A stretch of 29,421 bases of DNA from a virus. The notes beneath the pieces are model-generated. The model did no database searches, was not told where the DNA came from, and saw only the letters and a list, made by a program, of their open reading frames with translations. Below, one piece after another: positions 21,111 through 29,421 of the stretch. How positions within the stretch are numbered: position 1 is the first letter of the stretch; each line of letters starts with the position of its first letter. The position numbers were made by a program, and so were the translations under genes. The stretch lies in the IMG/VR virus record IMGVR_UViG_3300025645_000327, positions 1-29,421 of that record; one strand, given 5' to 3'.

Positions 21111-23900
21111 TTATTGTCCTGACTGTTGTTGAAGTTTTTCAAATAAAGATTGTAATATTCGTGATTCAGCTTCAGGTCTTTCTTCTATTGCCTCTAAAGC
21201 TTCTTTTACTAGATCATTATCCTCGGTCAAATCAAACCGTGATAAAATCTGATTTAATTTTGAACCGTAATCAATTTTATCTCTTCCTATGGCTTCTCTC
21301 ATATAATTAGCTGAATTTCTAACATTTTTTAATAAGCCCTTTAAAGTGTCTGTAGCAACAGTAGCATCACTAAGTCCTGATATTCTTAAATTACTTTTTT
21401 CATCCAAAATTCTATTTAAAGCTGGAATACGAGCAGAGTCTAAATCTTTTGTAAAATCAATTAATTTTTGAGGAATTTGATTTTCTAAAGTAGCAAGTCT
21501 TTGTATGTCAGGATCAGAAAGATATTGAGTGATGCTATCAGGAATAGGACTTTTTTTATTTAATGCCGCAAATATTTGATTGATAGGCAAAATAGTTCTT
21601 TGCCCTAATTGCATAAAATCACCAACAAGGCCTGCTAATTTATTATTACCCTCAATTAAAGATATTGCTTCTTGAAACAAGTCTTCCAATTCATTACTTA
21701 AAACAATTCTTTTTTGATAATCATTAATTGTACTTTGATCTTGTATTAATTCCATAGATCCTTTTCCTAATGTATCTTCTTTAGAAACTCCATACTCTCC
21801 TGTTTCAATTCCCTCCATTAGTTCCTCGTAAGGTGTGTAACTAGAGGCAAGTAATTTATTATCAGAGGTTTCTCCACTTTGAGTGCTTCCTGTAGATCTT
21901 TTTACAACTTCTCCACCTTCTTTCAGACCTGAACCGTCTCCCTGAGATTTTGTTTGTGGCACGATGTTTTCAATATTTATAGTTTGCCCTCCTTTAACGT
22001 TTATAACTTCAAAATTGTTAGCTATTAAATTAGCAATTTTTATTTGATCTTTGTCTCCATCAAGAACTGTAGTGACATCTGTTTTAGGGTCTCTCAAATA
22101 AACAGGGTTTTGCATACCTTTTGATTGTTCAAAAATAACTTTTAATTGATTCTCTAGTCCCATTTTAGCTAAACCAAACTCTCTTTCACTCATTGAATTT
22201 TTTCTTGCCAATAATGATTTGTAAGCTTGAAGTGCTATTGCTTTATCTTGATCTTTAACAGCCTTTGTTATTGCAAAGAAATTTGCAGCGCCTTCTCGTA
22301 AAAGAGTATTAGGATCTTCACCTGCCGCTAATCGTAAACCTAGATCAACTCCTGTTGTAGCTAAAGCTTGTCTACCTTCTGCTTTAGAATCACCCATAAT
22401 TCCTCTTAATAAATCAATTTCACTTTGAAGAGTCGTTGCATCCATTTTTACTGGAGTTATGTATTGTTTCATAAAATCAGACATTAAAGTGTTAGATGCG
22501 TCCATAAAATCAGTAGTAGGATTAGAAGAGCTTATTGAAAAAGGTACAGGAGAACTATTTAAATTAGGAATTGTTGTTGGCATCTCCTGATTTCCATAAT
22601 CAAAAGGTGCATCGACAATTAACCCTGTGTTAGCTCTTACAATTCCCATGTTCTGTGGATTAGCTAATTGATCAGAAGCCATTGGCATAGGTCCTTGAGC
22701 CATCATTTGTTGTCCTTGTTGAGTTTGAGCAATACCTTGTTGTTCTTTCATTTCAAAAACAGGTTGCACTAAAGCTAGAACAGATAAAGGTGTTTCAGTA
22801 GCATCTTTTTCACCAACAACGCTTGCTAGTTCTTGAACTCTTCCTTCCATAGGAACTTCGTCACCACGAACTTCATTCATTAATTGAACATACTGTTCAG
22901 GAGAAACTTTAGCGATACCCTCTTGAGACGGATCACGGTCCGTGGTCATCGGTTCTTCTTGATCTAATCCATCAGCAATGCCAACAGCATCAGAGTTCAT
23001 TTCACCACCCTCAGCTTGTTCTCGTATATCTACTTGAGGTTTACCCTCTTTATCAAAATAATATTTAAATTTTGGATTAAGTGGTCTTGTGGGTTTTGGT
23101 CTATCGCTTGTAAATACATCAGCTATAAATGGAGCAATAGAACCTCCTCCTCTATTTATAAAATTTAAAATTTTATCTAAGGTAGAAGGATCATCCATTG
23201 GTGCTCTTTTTGGACCAGCAAAACCATAAGAATCAGGATTTAAATCCTCTGGATACTTAAATACAGGAAATCCTGGATTACTATTAGATTCAGTTTCACC
23301 TATTAGCGCAGGATTTAATTCTTTTTCTTTATTACCCATTGGTACTTCACGATTGTCAAAAATTTTATTACCCATTGGTACTTCACGATTGTCAAAAATA
23401 AGTCTCCCTTTAATAGTTTTTAAATAATCACCTTGTTGATCACTACCCATATTCATAAACGCATCAAAGTCAAAATCAGTAGAATTTGTTATCATTTCAA
23501 AAACAGTGTCTAATAACTGAGGATTGGTCATCGCATCATCAAGATTAATTTTATAATCTTTATTAGGTACTTCTCTATTTAAACTTTTATTACTAATGAC
23601 TCCTAACTTGTCTAAAATATCAAATTTTAAAAAAGGAGGAACGGAAGTAGAGCTTTTTTCTCCCATTTGAGGAGATCCCTCTTGTCTCATTACCATAGGG
23701 CTAGATTGAACTTGTTGTTGTTCAGTCATAAATTTTTTATATAGCTGACCTATAATCTGATCTCTATTAGGGTTTTGCATCAGTGATTGTAATTGTTCAG
23801 GAGACAAAGTCGTTTGTAAATATTGCATAAAAGCTTGTTCACCACCCATAGGACTTCCCTGTTGTCTAAACATAGGTCGTTGCATAACTTGATTCATCAT
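21111..23900 (-). CDS. large late virion protein with tandem repeat, 929 aa
   Basis: ATG at 23900 with GGAGG at 23910-23914 (reverse), sharing one base with the upstream stop (TAATG). The N-terminus is Met/Gln-rich (MMNQVMQRPMFRQQGSPMGG), and residues about 180-205 hold two exact copies of a 12-residue repeat (IFDNREVPMGNK) from a 36-bp tandem repeat; a third NREVP is about 85 residues earlier. GG motifs occur at AEGGEMNSD and LKEGGEVVKRS. The C-terminal 200 residues are helical. I would place it among internal virion or scaffold-like proteins; no catalytic domain seen. Confidence 0.6.
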   Translation of the reverse strand: MMNQVMQRPMFRQQGSPMGGEQAFMQYLQTTLSPEQLQSLMQNPNRDQIIGQLYKKFMTEQQQVQSSPMVMRQEGSPQMGEKSSTSVPPFLKFDILDKLGVISNKSLNREVPNKDYKINLDDAMTNPQLLDTVFEMITNSTDFDFDAFMNMGSDQQGDYLKTIKGRLIFDNREVPMGNKIFDNREVPMGNKEKELNPALIGETESNSNPGFPVFKYPEDLNPDSYGFAGPKRAPMDDPSTLDKILNFINRGGGSIAPFIADVFTSDRPKPTRPLNPKFKYYFDKEGKPQVDIREQAEGGEMNSDAVGIADGLDQEEPMTTDRDPSQEGIAKVSPEQYVQLMNEVRGDEVPMEGRVQELASVVGEKDATETPLSVLALVQPVFEMKEQQGIAQTQQGQQMMAQGPMPMASDQLANPQNMGIVRANTGLIVDAPFDYGNQEMPTTIPNLNSSPVPFSISSSNPTTDFMDASNTLMSDFMKQYITPVKMDATTLQSEIDLLRGIMGDSKAEGRQALATTGVDLGLRLAAGEDPNTLLREGAANFFAITKAVKDQDKAIALQAYKSLLARKNSMSEREFGLAKMGLENQLKVIFEQSKGMQNPVYLRDPKTDVTTVLDGDKDQIKIANLIANNFEVINVKGGQTINIENIVPQTKSQGDGSGLKEGGEVVKRSTGSTQSGETSDNKLLASSYTPYEELMEGIETGEYGVSKEDTLGKGSMELIQDQSTINDYQKRIVLSNELEDLFQEAISLIEGNNKLAGLVGDFMQLGQRTILPINQIFAALNKKSPIPDSITQYLSDPDIQRLATLENQIPQKLIDFTKDLDSARIPALNRILDEKSNLRISGLSDATVATDTLKGLLKNVRNSANYMREAIGRDKIDYGSKLNQILSRFDLTEDNDLVKEALEAIEERPEAESRILQSLFEKLQQQSGQ
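23328..23399. repeat. 36-bp tandem repeat, two exact copies
   Basis: 23328-23363 and 23364-23399 are identical 36-nt units in frame with the 929-aa gene, each coding for IFDNREVPMGNK in register. No spacer, so it is not a CRISPR. Exactness suggests a recent slippage event. Confidence 0.85.
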
Positions 23901-24949
23901 TAAAATAATCCTCCACTTCCTTGTAAACCACCTAAGGCACTAAGACCTGCGATACCATAACCTGCAATCTGTGCTAGAGGAGATCCTTGAGTGCTAGGTG
24001 CAGTCGATGTTTGAATTGTTTGTTGTGATGTTGGTGCTCCCTGATAAATATCAGATAAGAAACCTAATCGTTGATAAGGCTCATATAAATTTTGTACTTG
24101 ATTAGCTCTTAATGCGTCTAACTGAGCTTGACCTGGAGTAAATGTTCCTGTGGGATCTGTCGATCCAAACTGTTGTGTTAGTCCACCTAGTCCTAATAAG
24201 GTGTTAATATCTTGACCTGTCGATGCTTGACCAATTTGACCTAATCCTGCTTGTTGTCCTGCTATTGTTCCATATTGAGGAGCTAACGCTCCTAACCCTG
24301 CAGCTGAGCTTTGTTGTCTTGCTCCAAATTGTTGTTGTGCATTTAAAAAAGATTGAGCTTGAGCTTGAGCTAATGCTGAAGCACGATTACGTTCTAATTC
24401 TGCTCTTTGAATACCTTCTCTACCACCACCAAAAGCACCTGCATCAATCGCTTGAGCGGCCGCACCTTGCTCTGCAATATTATAAGCACGATTAATTTCA
24501 TCTTGAACTGATTGTTGATAGGGGTTCATAAAAGGTTGAAGCTGTTCCATAGTTGGAGCTTTACCAATATCTGTATAGGCACTTGCTGCTTGACCTAACG
24601 TTCCGAGGCCCGCGGCTTGTGATTGAAGAGCACTAGCTAAAAAAGGTTCAAAGGACCCTACACCTGCTTCTCCCACTTGAAGCGCTCTTTGTTGTTGAGG
24701 GGAAAGTCCAGCTATTTGTTGTCCAGGTAATCCTGCTCTGACAGGACGTTGAATTACATTGCCATCTTCGTCTTCTACAGGAAGACCTGTTATAGGATCA
24801 ATAACATTTTCTAAAATAGGGTTTCCTAAATCGTCATAGCGAAATCCACCAACAGGAGTTGAAGCTAAATTTTTTGCAGTGTCTAAAAGCCCTAGTTTCC
24901 TAGCTTCTACTTCAGCTGCTTCTCTTACAATTTGTTCTGTTGTTACCAT
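23900..24949 (-). CDS. Gln/Ala-rich late structural protein, 349 aa
   Basis: ATG at 24949 overlaps the upstream stop (TAATG). Composition is dominated by Gln, Ala, Gly and Leu. The signature MNPYQQSVQDEINRAYN and DAGAFGGGREGIQRAEL belongs to a structural protein type I have met repeatedly in marine podovirus-like genomes (NPYQQ...GAFGGSR). The first 70 residues hold an asparagine- and proline-containing segment (VIDPITGLPVEDEDGNVIQ). It is probably a helical internal or tail protein. The plus-strand frames across it are shadows of its Q/A codon repeats. Confidence 0.7.
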   Translation of the reverse strand: MVTTEQIVREAAEVEARKLGLLDTAKNLASTPVGGFRYDDLGNPILENVIDPITGLPVEDEDGNVIQRPVRAGLPGQQIAGLSPQQQRALQVGEAGVGSFEPFLASALQSQAAGLGTLGQAASAYTDIGKAPTMEQLQPFMNPYQQSVQDEINRAYNIAEQGAAAQAIDAGAFGGGREGIQRAELERNRASALAQAQAQSFLNAQQQFGARQQSSAAGLGALAPQYGTIAGQQAGLGQIGQASTGQDINTLLGLGGLTQQFGSTDPTGTFTPGQAQLDALRANQVQNLYEPYQRLGFLSDIYQGAPTSQQTIQTSTAPSTQGSPLAQIAGYGIAGLSALGGLQGSGGLF

Positions 24950-26172
24950 TATGCCATACCTATGCTTTGTTGTGATAAACTACCACCGTTTTCTAAACTT
25001 TTCATCATTTTATACATGTTTTTTGCTCCCACTTTTCGCGATCCACCACCCGCGTTTCGAACAGCTTGAGCAGTCATTACAAATTCACCATCACTTAACA
25101 TCGCAGGAATATCATCTGATGTTCCTGTCCCAGGACCTACAATTTCTCCAATACGTTTAGGATGTTCTTTTACTTTACCATCAGGGTGCTCTATTTGTTG
25201 ACCACTACCCTCTGCAAAACCTGTCACTTCACCACCTTTAGCAGAAAAATTCATAGGTATCATAAATTCATTTCCAATTTGATTGGCCATGTATTGATCT
25301 CTCATACCTTCAGGTAAATAATAACCATCAGGATTGTATCCTGTAATAGAACCAATTTGATATTGAGAGGGATTAGAAGCATATAAGTTTTCAGACGCTT
25401 CTTCTTCTTCAGGAGAATTAAAGTATTGATTATATAGATTCTCAGCCACAGGTGCTGCAGATGCAATTCCATAAGCTAATGGACCATATTGATACATAAA
25501 GCTAGATTCTTTTGGGATACCCAATGCAGTTATCATTTCATCTGAAATGGGATTTCCTGTTATCTGTCCTAAAGTTTTCATTTTTGAAAACTCAGGATTA
25601 ATTGCTCGTTCACTTGGATCAAACGATGCCATAAATTTATCTCCAACTTTACCAAAAAAACCTTTTTCAGGTGTTGGTGGTGAAGTATTTAAACCACTAA
25701 AAGCTTCCTCTATTGTATTAGGAGTCATATTACCTATATCAATATCTCTTTGAATTGCATTAGCAAATTTTTCATTTATAGGTATATTTGTTACTTGTGG
25801 TATTTCTCTTCCAAAAGAACCCTTCATGAATTTTTGACCCATGGTTCCCTCACCACCACTTAAAGCTCCTCGAATACCTGAAGTTGCAACTTGAAGAGCT
25901 AAACTTTTTGCTATATCAGCAGGTTTTTTTCCTGCTAATCCTTGAATACCTGCACCTAATGCTGCTTGACCAACTCTACTTGCTAAAAAAGATCCAAGTT
26001 TTCCTCCCACTAAGCTACCAATTCCTGGAGCTACAAAAGGTAAAACAAAGGGAGCAATAGGAGCTACAGCTTTAGCAACACCTGTGACAGTGTCTTTAAC
26101 ATTTTGAAAAAAGTCACCGACCAACGATCCGAGACCTAATTCATAAACTTGTGCGTACTCCTTTTCTTGCAT
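24949..26172 (-). CDS. late virion protein with conserved C-terminal SDGEFVM domain, 407 aa
   Basis: ATG at 26172 preceded by AAGGA. Residues 20-80 are hydrophobic and Gly-rich (VAPIAPFVLPFVAPGIGSLV), a likely membrane-active segment. The C-terminal 100 residues hold a recognisable domain seen in many phages: KGGEVTGFAEGS, then DIPAMLSDGEFVMTAQAVRN and ARNMYKMMK-like end (GAKNMYKMMKSLE). This domain is typical of internal or tail-associated proteins of marine phages. A DNA-ejection role fits the apolar segment but is an inference. Confidence 0.7.
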   Translation of the reverse strand: MQEKEYAQVYELGLGSLVGDFFQNVKDTVTGVAKAVAPIAPFVLPFVAPGIGSLVGGKLGSFLASRVGQAALGAGIQGLAGKKPADIAKSLALQVATSGIRGALSGGEGTMGQKFMKGSFGREIPQVTNIPINEKFANAIQRDIDIGNMTPNTIEEAFSGLNTSPPTPEKGFFGKVGDKFMASFDPSERAINPEFSKMKTLGQITGNPISDEMITALGIPKESSFMYQYGPLAYGIASAAPVAENLYNQYFNSPEEEEASENLYASNPSQYQIGSITGYNPDGYYLPEGMRDQYMANQIGNEFMIPMNFSAKGGEVTGFAEGSGQQIEHPDGKVKEHPKRIGEIVGPGTGTSDDIPAMLSDGEFVMTAQAVRNAGGGSRKVGAKNMYKMMKSLENGGSLSQQSIGMA

Positions 26173-26181
26173 TTTATTCCT

Positions 26182-26433
26182 TTACTCAGGTAGGGTGTGT
26201 GCCCCAGCAAACACATTAGGAGCTGTCACGTGAACATCTCTTCTAATATCTGCTTCTGTTGTTTCTGTTTCAGGATTGTCAATATCTGCCTGACATTCCT
26301 CGTGTGAATTATACTCTTGACCTGTTTTAGTATTCGTAACAGTCGTCTCTACTTTTGCACTATACACAGGAATTTTTTCGCCATTGATCACGTCATAACG
26401 CAAAATCTGTGGCTCATCTACAATCTTTGCCAT
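26182..26433 (-). CDS. conserved small phage protein, 83 aa
   Basis: ATG at 26433, weak Shine-Dalgarno (AGAG). The sequence IPVYSAKVETTVTNTKTGQE followed by ADIDNP and DIRRDVHVTAP matches a small beta-rich protein type common in the late operons of marine phages; its role is unknown. The many Thr and Val residues suggest an extended beta structure. Confidence 0.7.
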   Translation of the reverse strand: MAKIVDEPQILRYDVINGEKIPVYSAKVETTVTNTKTGQEYNSHEECQADIDNPETETTEADIRRDVHVTAPNVFAGAHTLPE

Positions 26434-26473
26434 ACTCTATTTTTATAGGTAGAAAGCTAGGAAATCAATAGGT

Positions 26474-26827
26474 TTATTGCTGTTGCTTGACTTCTAATAC
26501 AGATATATCAGAGGTGAGATCTGTTGAAGACGCTTGAATTTTTAAAGAGTCTCCACCCTCATACACAAAAGGTCCATTGAGTTGTTGAGTAGATCCATGA
26601 GCTACATCAATGTTGTTGATCTCTACGTCAGTAGATCCATTATTATGAGTAATTTTAGCATTAACAGTACCTGATCCTGAATCATTATGAAGAACTATCG
26701 TTTGAACTATAAAGGTTGAAACAGGTGTTGGAGGAGTTGCTGCCACATTTGCAACAGGAACTGTAAAAATTGTTATAACATCAGTGTTAGCTGCCTTTTG
26801 TGTAAACCTTTTAAATACGTCAGCCAT
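26474..26827 (-). CDS. beta-rich minor structural protein, 117 aa
   Basis: ATG at 26827 immediately follows the previous stop. Strand-rich layout: TFIVQTIVLHNDSGSGTVNA, then DVEINNIDVAHGSTQQLNG and YEGGDSLKIQASSTDL. Such an N...GS...GD-L beta-sandwich is typical of phage decoration, neck or tail-attachment proteins; I recall similar ones in cyanophage and marine phage late clusters. The exact virion site is not evident. Confidence 0.65.
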   Translation of the reverse strand: MADVFKRFTQKAANTDVITIFTVPVANVAATPPTPVSTFIVQTIVLHNDSGSGTVNAKITHNNGSTDVEINNIDVAHGSTQQLNGPFVYEGGDSLKIQASSTDLTSDISVLEVKQQQ

Positions 26828-26995
26828 CTATCTAAAAAACCACGCTCTTCTTGTGGACTCCTCTTGAGTGTCTTGTGTATATTGAGTGTTCAATTGTTGT
26901 ATCATTTCCTCTAATTGTCGAATTAGTTCAGCAGACTGTTGAGCATCATACTCAGGTCTAGGGTCAGGAAATCTTTGTAGTATTAATTTTGCCAT
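26828..26995 (-). CDS. small helical late protein, 55 aa
   Basis: ATG at 26995 shares one base with the upstream stop (TAATG), and TAG at 26828-26830 abuts the next ATG, so it fits the operon exactly. It is helical and Gln/Glu-rich (QQSAELIRQLEEMIQQLNTQ) and ends RRAWFFR. No domain is recognised. It could be a small virion or chaperone-like protein. Confidence 0.6.
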   Translation of the reverse strand: MAKLILQRFPDPRPEYDAQQSAELIRQLEEMIQQLNTQYTQDTQEESTRRAWFFR

Positions 26996-28821
26996 TATCT
27001 TCTACCATCGGGTTGTATATCAAAACGTTGTGTTCCTAATCTCCAAGCGGTACCTGTTGTATTAGAGACAACGTTGACTGTAAATTCTCTACCTCTTCCT
27101 CGTAAGCTTACAAACTCTGTAGTATCAGTAAAGGTTGCTGTCTTAATGACACTTGTCGTATTGTTTGGATAATATTTAAATTCTAAATTCATATTTAAAG
27201 TACCTTCTTGATTTTGAATATCAGGTATTAGTTTTTGGACAAAAAGAATATCATTACCGTCACCTATTTCTACAGATCCTGATTTCACGAAAGCTGTCAT
27301 GGCTTGACCGTCTGCGTTATTTCCTGTCTCATGTAAAAACATTTGAGTGGCACCGTCAGTTAGACCAGAGATAACTTCATTGTTGGCCGTGGTCGTTGGT
27401 AAGTAGTCCGAGGCTACAGGGTTATCATAAACTTCTCTATCAATCCAAGTTGTTCTATCTAGTGTTCCTGTCCACCAAGTTTGCTCTAAATAGTTATAAG
27501 CCACTACTGCATTAATTGTGTCAGATCCTGTTCTTGGATAAAACCATAACACTTCATTGAACTCACCGTTGTGACCTACGAAAGCATTTTCAGATCCTGT
27601 TATATTAATATTGTCAAAAACAAACTGTTCCACGGTACACGGTAATTTTTTAACTGTACCATCAAAAAGATAAAAAGAATCTTGCGACATCCAATAGGCA
27701 ACACCGTTCAAATCAAGTCCTGCGTGACTACCAATGATTCCACAGTTTTGACCTAATTGTCGTAAACCAAAAGTAAAAGGAGGACCAATAAACTGCATTG
27801 AGTGTAATGATGTATCTGTCCATACAAGTATTTGACCTCTTGATCGCTCTGCTGCCACGATCCGTGATCCGTCAGCAATTCTTAATGAGCCAGCAGTATT
27901 TTCTGCTGTAGGTTGATACGTGGTAATATCCTCTTGATCCGAAAATCTTATTAGTAAATCATCTTGCGAACCTATATTTCCAATTGTGTTTTCTGTTCCC
28001 ATAAAAAGTAAATGTCTATCAGGCGTTGAAACTAAACTTATTCTTGATGCGGTTGGTGCACCTGATATAGCAGCAGCTCTTGTGCTTACACCTGTTGATG
28101 TGTCCCACCTAAAGGCACCACCATTTAAAACTGTTGCAATTAAATCTTCTCCAAAATTGTCCAAGGACCACTGACGAGCTTCTAAGGTTACGTTCGAAAC
28201 TGTTGAAGGTTCTCCCCAAGCTCCATCGCCCCAACCATCTGTGCCCCAACCAAAAGCTGAAGTAGATATTTCAGGTCCAATTGATATCTGATATTTAGCA
28301 TTGCCTGATCCACCACCACTTGCTGTTGATCCTGAAGCAGCAGCGGTTGTTGTTACAACATAGGCATTGTTATTAGCTACTGATGTAACTTCAAATTCTT
28401 TATTCATATCCAAGCCATCAATAGCTGAGAAAGAATCAAAAGTAACAAAGTCACCTTTCGCTGCTCCATGCGCAGTGTCAGTCACAACCACTGAAGTTGT
28501 TGCGTTTGTAGTAAAAGGATTGGTTAAAGCCTGTGTTTCTCTTATAGGAGTAATGTCATAAGCCAGACCCTCCTCTATAACGTAAAGCTTTCTATCAGTG
28601 CCAATAGCGTTGTATCGTGTGCCATCTAAGGCTACCCAAGCATGTTGATCACGAGCCACACCCACCAAAGTCGTGGAGATAAACTTCTCCCATCCTTTAA
28701 TTTTCTGTGGCAATCCTTGAAAAAAACGTACGTTATCACCATCTGTCCACTTGCCTTCGCCTGTGTAGTCGGTGACTTCTTTATTGATACCTGGTGCTGG
28801 TCTAAAATTTACTAATGGCAT
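26995..28821 (-). CDS. large beta-rich tail/neck structural protein, 608 aa
   Basis: ATG at 28821; no strong Shine-Dalgarno. The N-terminus reads FRPAPGINKEVTDYTGEGKW then DNVRFFQGLPQKIKGW, followed by GTDRKLYVIEEGLAYDITPI: a pattern I recognise as a phage structural protein frequent in marine podoviruses, in which a beta-propeller-like body follows this start. Many Gly-Trp-Asp turns and short strands continue to the end. It is probably a tail or stopper component; the precise virion location is unproven. Confidence 0.75.
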   Translation of the reverse strand: MPLVNFRPAPGINKEVTDYTGEGKWTDGDNVRFFQGLPQKIKGWEKFISTTLVGVARDQHAWVALDGTRYNAIGTDRKLYVIEEGLAYDITPIRETQALTNPFTTNATTSVVVTDTAHGAAKGDFVTFDSFSAIDGLDMNKEFEVTSVANNNAYVVTTTAAASGSTASGGGSGNAKYQISIGPEISTSAFGWGTDGWGDGAWGEPSTVSNVTLEARQWSLDNFGEDLIATVLNGGAFRWDTSTGVSTRAAAISGAPTASRISLVSTPDRHLLFMGTENTIGNIGSQDDLLIRFSDQEDITTYQPTAENTAGSLRIADGSRIVAAERSRGQILVWTDTSLHSMQFIGPPFTFGLRQLGQNCGIIGSHAGLDLNGVAYWMSQDSFYLFDGTVKKLPCTVEQFVFDNINITGSENAFVGHNGEFNEVLWFYPRTGSDTINAVVAYNYLEQTWWTGTLDRTTWIDREVYDNPVASDYLPTTTANNEVISGLTDGATQMFLHETGNNADGQAMTAFVKSGSVEIGDGNDILFVQKLIPDIQNQEGTLNMNLEFKYYPNNTTSVIKTATFTDTTEFVSLRGRGREFTVNVVSNTTGTAWRLGTQRFDIQPDGRR

Positions 28822-28839
28822 GACGCCAATATATATAAA

Positions 28840-29421
28840 TTACTCTTTTTTAGCAACTAAAGACCCAACATGACCTTTAAATGCTCTATTACCAAAGTGA
28901 GTTAAAGGCATAGCTAAGTCAGCCCAAATCTGTCCACCACACTCCTGCCATAGACGAGAGAAGTAGTAATCTTCGGATAGATATCTTATTTGTGGTTGAC
29001 CTTCTTTGGTTTTAGTGTTGTAAGGTCCAACAGCAAATAAATCATAACAATTATCAGACTTATAAGATCCACCATTAACAATTTGATCAGACTCATATTT
29101 TCTTTCAGGAAACTTTTTCATCATAGTTCTAAATACTTTTCTTTTCACAAGCATCATACCTGTGGCTGCTTCTTGCACAGGAAAAAAACCTCCCTCACCT
29201 TTTAAATTTAAAGGGTCATCAAAGTTTACATTATACCCTAAGGCTCTAGCCTCTATTTCATCAGGTTGCGCATCGGGGTATTCTTTTAAAATGTCTTTAA
29301 TTTTTTCAAGATATAAATGTTTTCTGGGATAAATTCCACAAGCTATATCTTTATCTACACAAAGTAATCGCTCGATATTTTTCCAAGTAAAACCTATATC
29401 AGCATCTATAAATAAAAGATG
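28840..29421 (-). CDS. glycosyltransferase-like phage protein, 5' partial (194 codons seen)
   Basis: The frame is open to the right edge of the window, so the N-terminus is missing. The visible part begins LLFIDADIGFTWKN, a D-x-D nucleotide-sugar site as in family 2-like glycosyltransferases, followed by CGIYPRKH. Later come YLSEDYYFSRLWQECGGQIW and THFGNRAFKG, matching a phage family I recognise. An in-frame GTG at 29178 is not the start. With the methyltransferase at 5910 the phage has two enzymes that could act on sugars, on separate operons. Confidence 0.8.
   Translation of the reverse strand, partial: HLLFIDADIGFTWKNIERLLCVDKDIACGIYPRKHLYLEKIKDILKEYPDAQPDEIEARALGYNVNFDDPLNLKGEGGFFPVQEAATGMMLVKRKVFRTMMKKFPERKYESDQIVNGGSYKSDNCYDLFAVGPYNTKTKEGQPQIRYLSEDYYFSRLWQECGGQIWADLAMPLTHFGNRAFKGHVGSLVAKKE

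Noticed and set aside
21110-21142. 11-codon N-terminal extension of the 861-aa protein
   Set aside because: It starts with TTG inside the upstream gene, while the ATG at 21109 sits at a normal junction.
23328-23399. CRISPR-like repeat
   Set aside because: Two direct copies without spacers, in frame within a structural gene.
24223-24495. 90-codon plus-strand frame and neighbouring plus-strand frames
   Set aside because: A Leu/Val-rich shadow opposite the Gln/Ala-rich structural gene, with no ribosome binding site.
5-29421. Integrase, repressor or transposase
   Set aside because: No gene with such motifs is present; the only DNA-cutting proteins seen are the HNH-like and PD-(D/E)XK nucleases.

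Overview
This window looks like part of a tailed-phage genome (Caudoviricetes), most likely a marine podovirus-like phage of an AT-rich bacterium. That rests on compact coding on both strands, clear AT-richness, a phage replication cluster (SNF2-type helicase, SSB-like protein, AEP primase, UvrD-like helicase, family A DNA polymerase), a T4-type lysozyme, and long late structural genes carrying short glycine-glycine motifs of a kind common in environmental marine phages. A SAR11- or SAR116-type host is an inference from style and base composition only. No terminase, portal, major capsid, RNA polymerase or integrase gene is visible, so the genome continues outside the window; the last gene runs off the right edge.

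Layout. (1) 5-4864, plus strand: a string of small early genes of mostly unknown function, tightly coupled by good Shine-Dalgarno sequences and ATGA or TAATG overlaps, with one HNH-like zinc-finger nuclease (3645-4220) and one probable ribbon-helix-helix regulator (4458-4622). Two gaps in this region are full of RNA secondary structure: 185-381, with a candidate pseudoknot, and 1280-1857, with a candidate noncoding RNA closed by a 13-bp helix, a 9-codon leader ORF and a terminator hairpin. (2) 4861-5320: a small strand-switching patch with a 41-aa minus-strand gene and a 71-aa probable exported protein. (3) 5309-8373, minus strand: PD-(D/E)XK nuclease, small proteins, SAM-dependent methyltransferase and SNF2-type helicase. 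(4) 8409-17029, plus strand: the replication operon, including an ABC ATPase-GNAT fusion that is the most intriguing enzyme here. (5) 17026-29421, minus strand: lysozyme, a 29-aa protein, then structural or internal virion genes, ending in a truncated glycosyltransferase-like gene.

How it fits together. The primase (AEP type), the two helicases, the PolA (with Leu at the position equivalent to E. coli Phe762) and the SSB-like protein can form a self-contained replisome without DnaB or DnaG. Both the SSB-like protein and the primase end in an acidic-IPF tip like that of bacterial SSB. The ABC-GNAT fusion sits between primase and helicase and could be a DNA-modification or DNA-repair factor. 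The late genes are chained mainly by TAATG junctions and probably share one long transcript that starts beyond the right edge.

Best leads: the RNA at 1543-1836; the pseudoknotted leader at 185-381; the primase leader at 10163-10302, whose loop can pair with an AAAGGAG; a GC-rich, partly palindromic word (CACGGTCCACGA and relatives) recurring in different reading frames; and the ABC-GNAT fusion.
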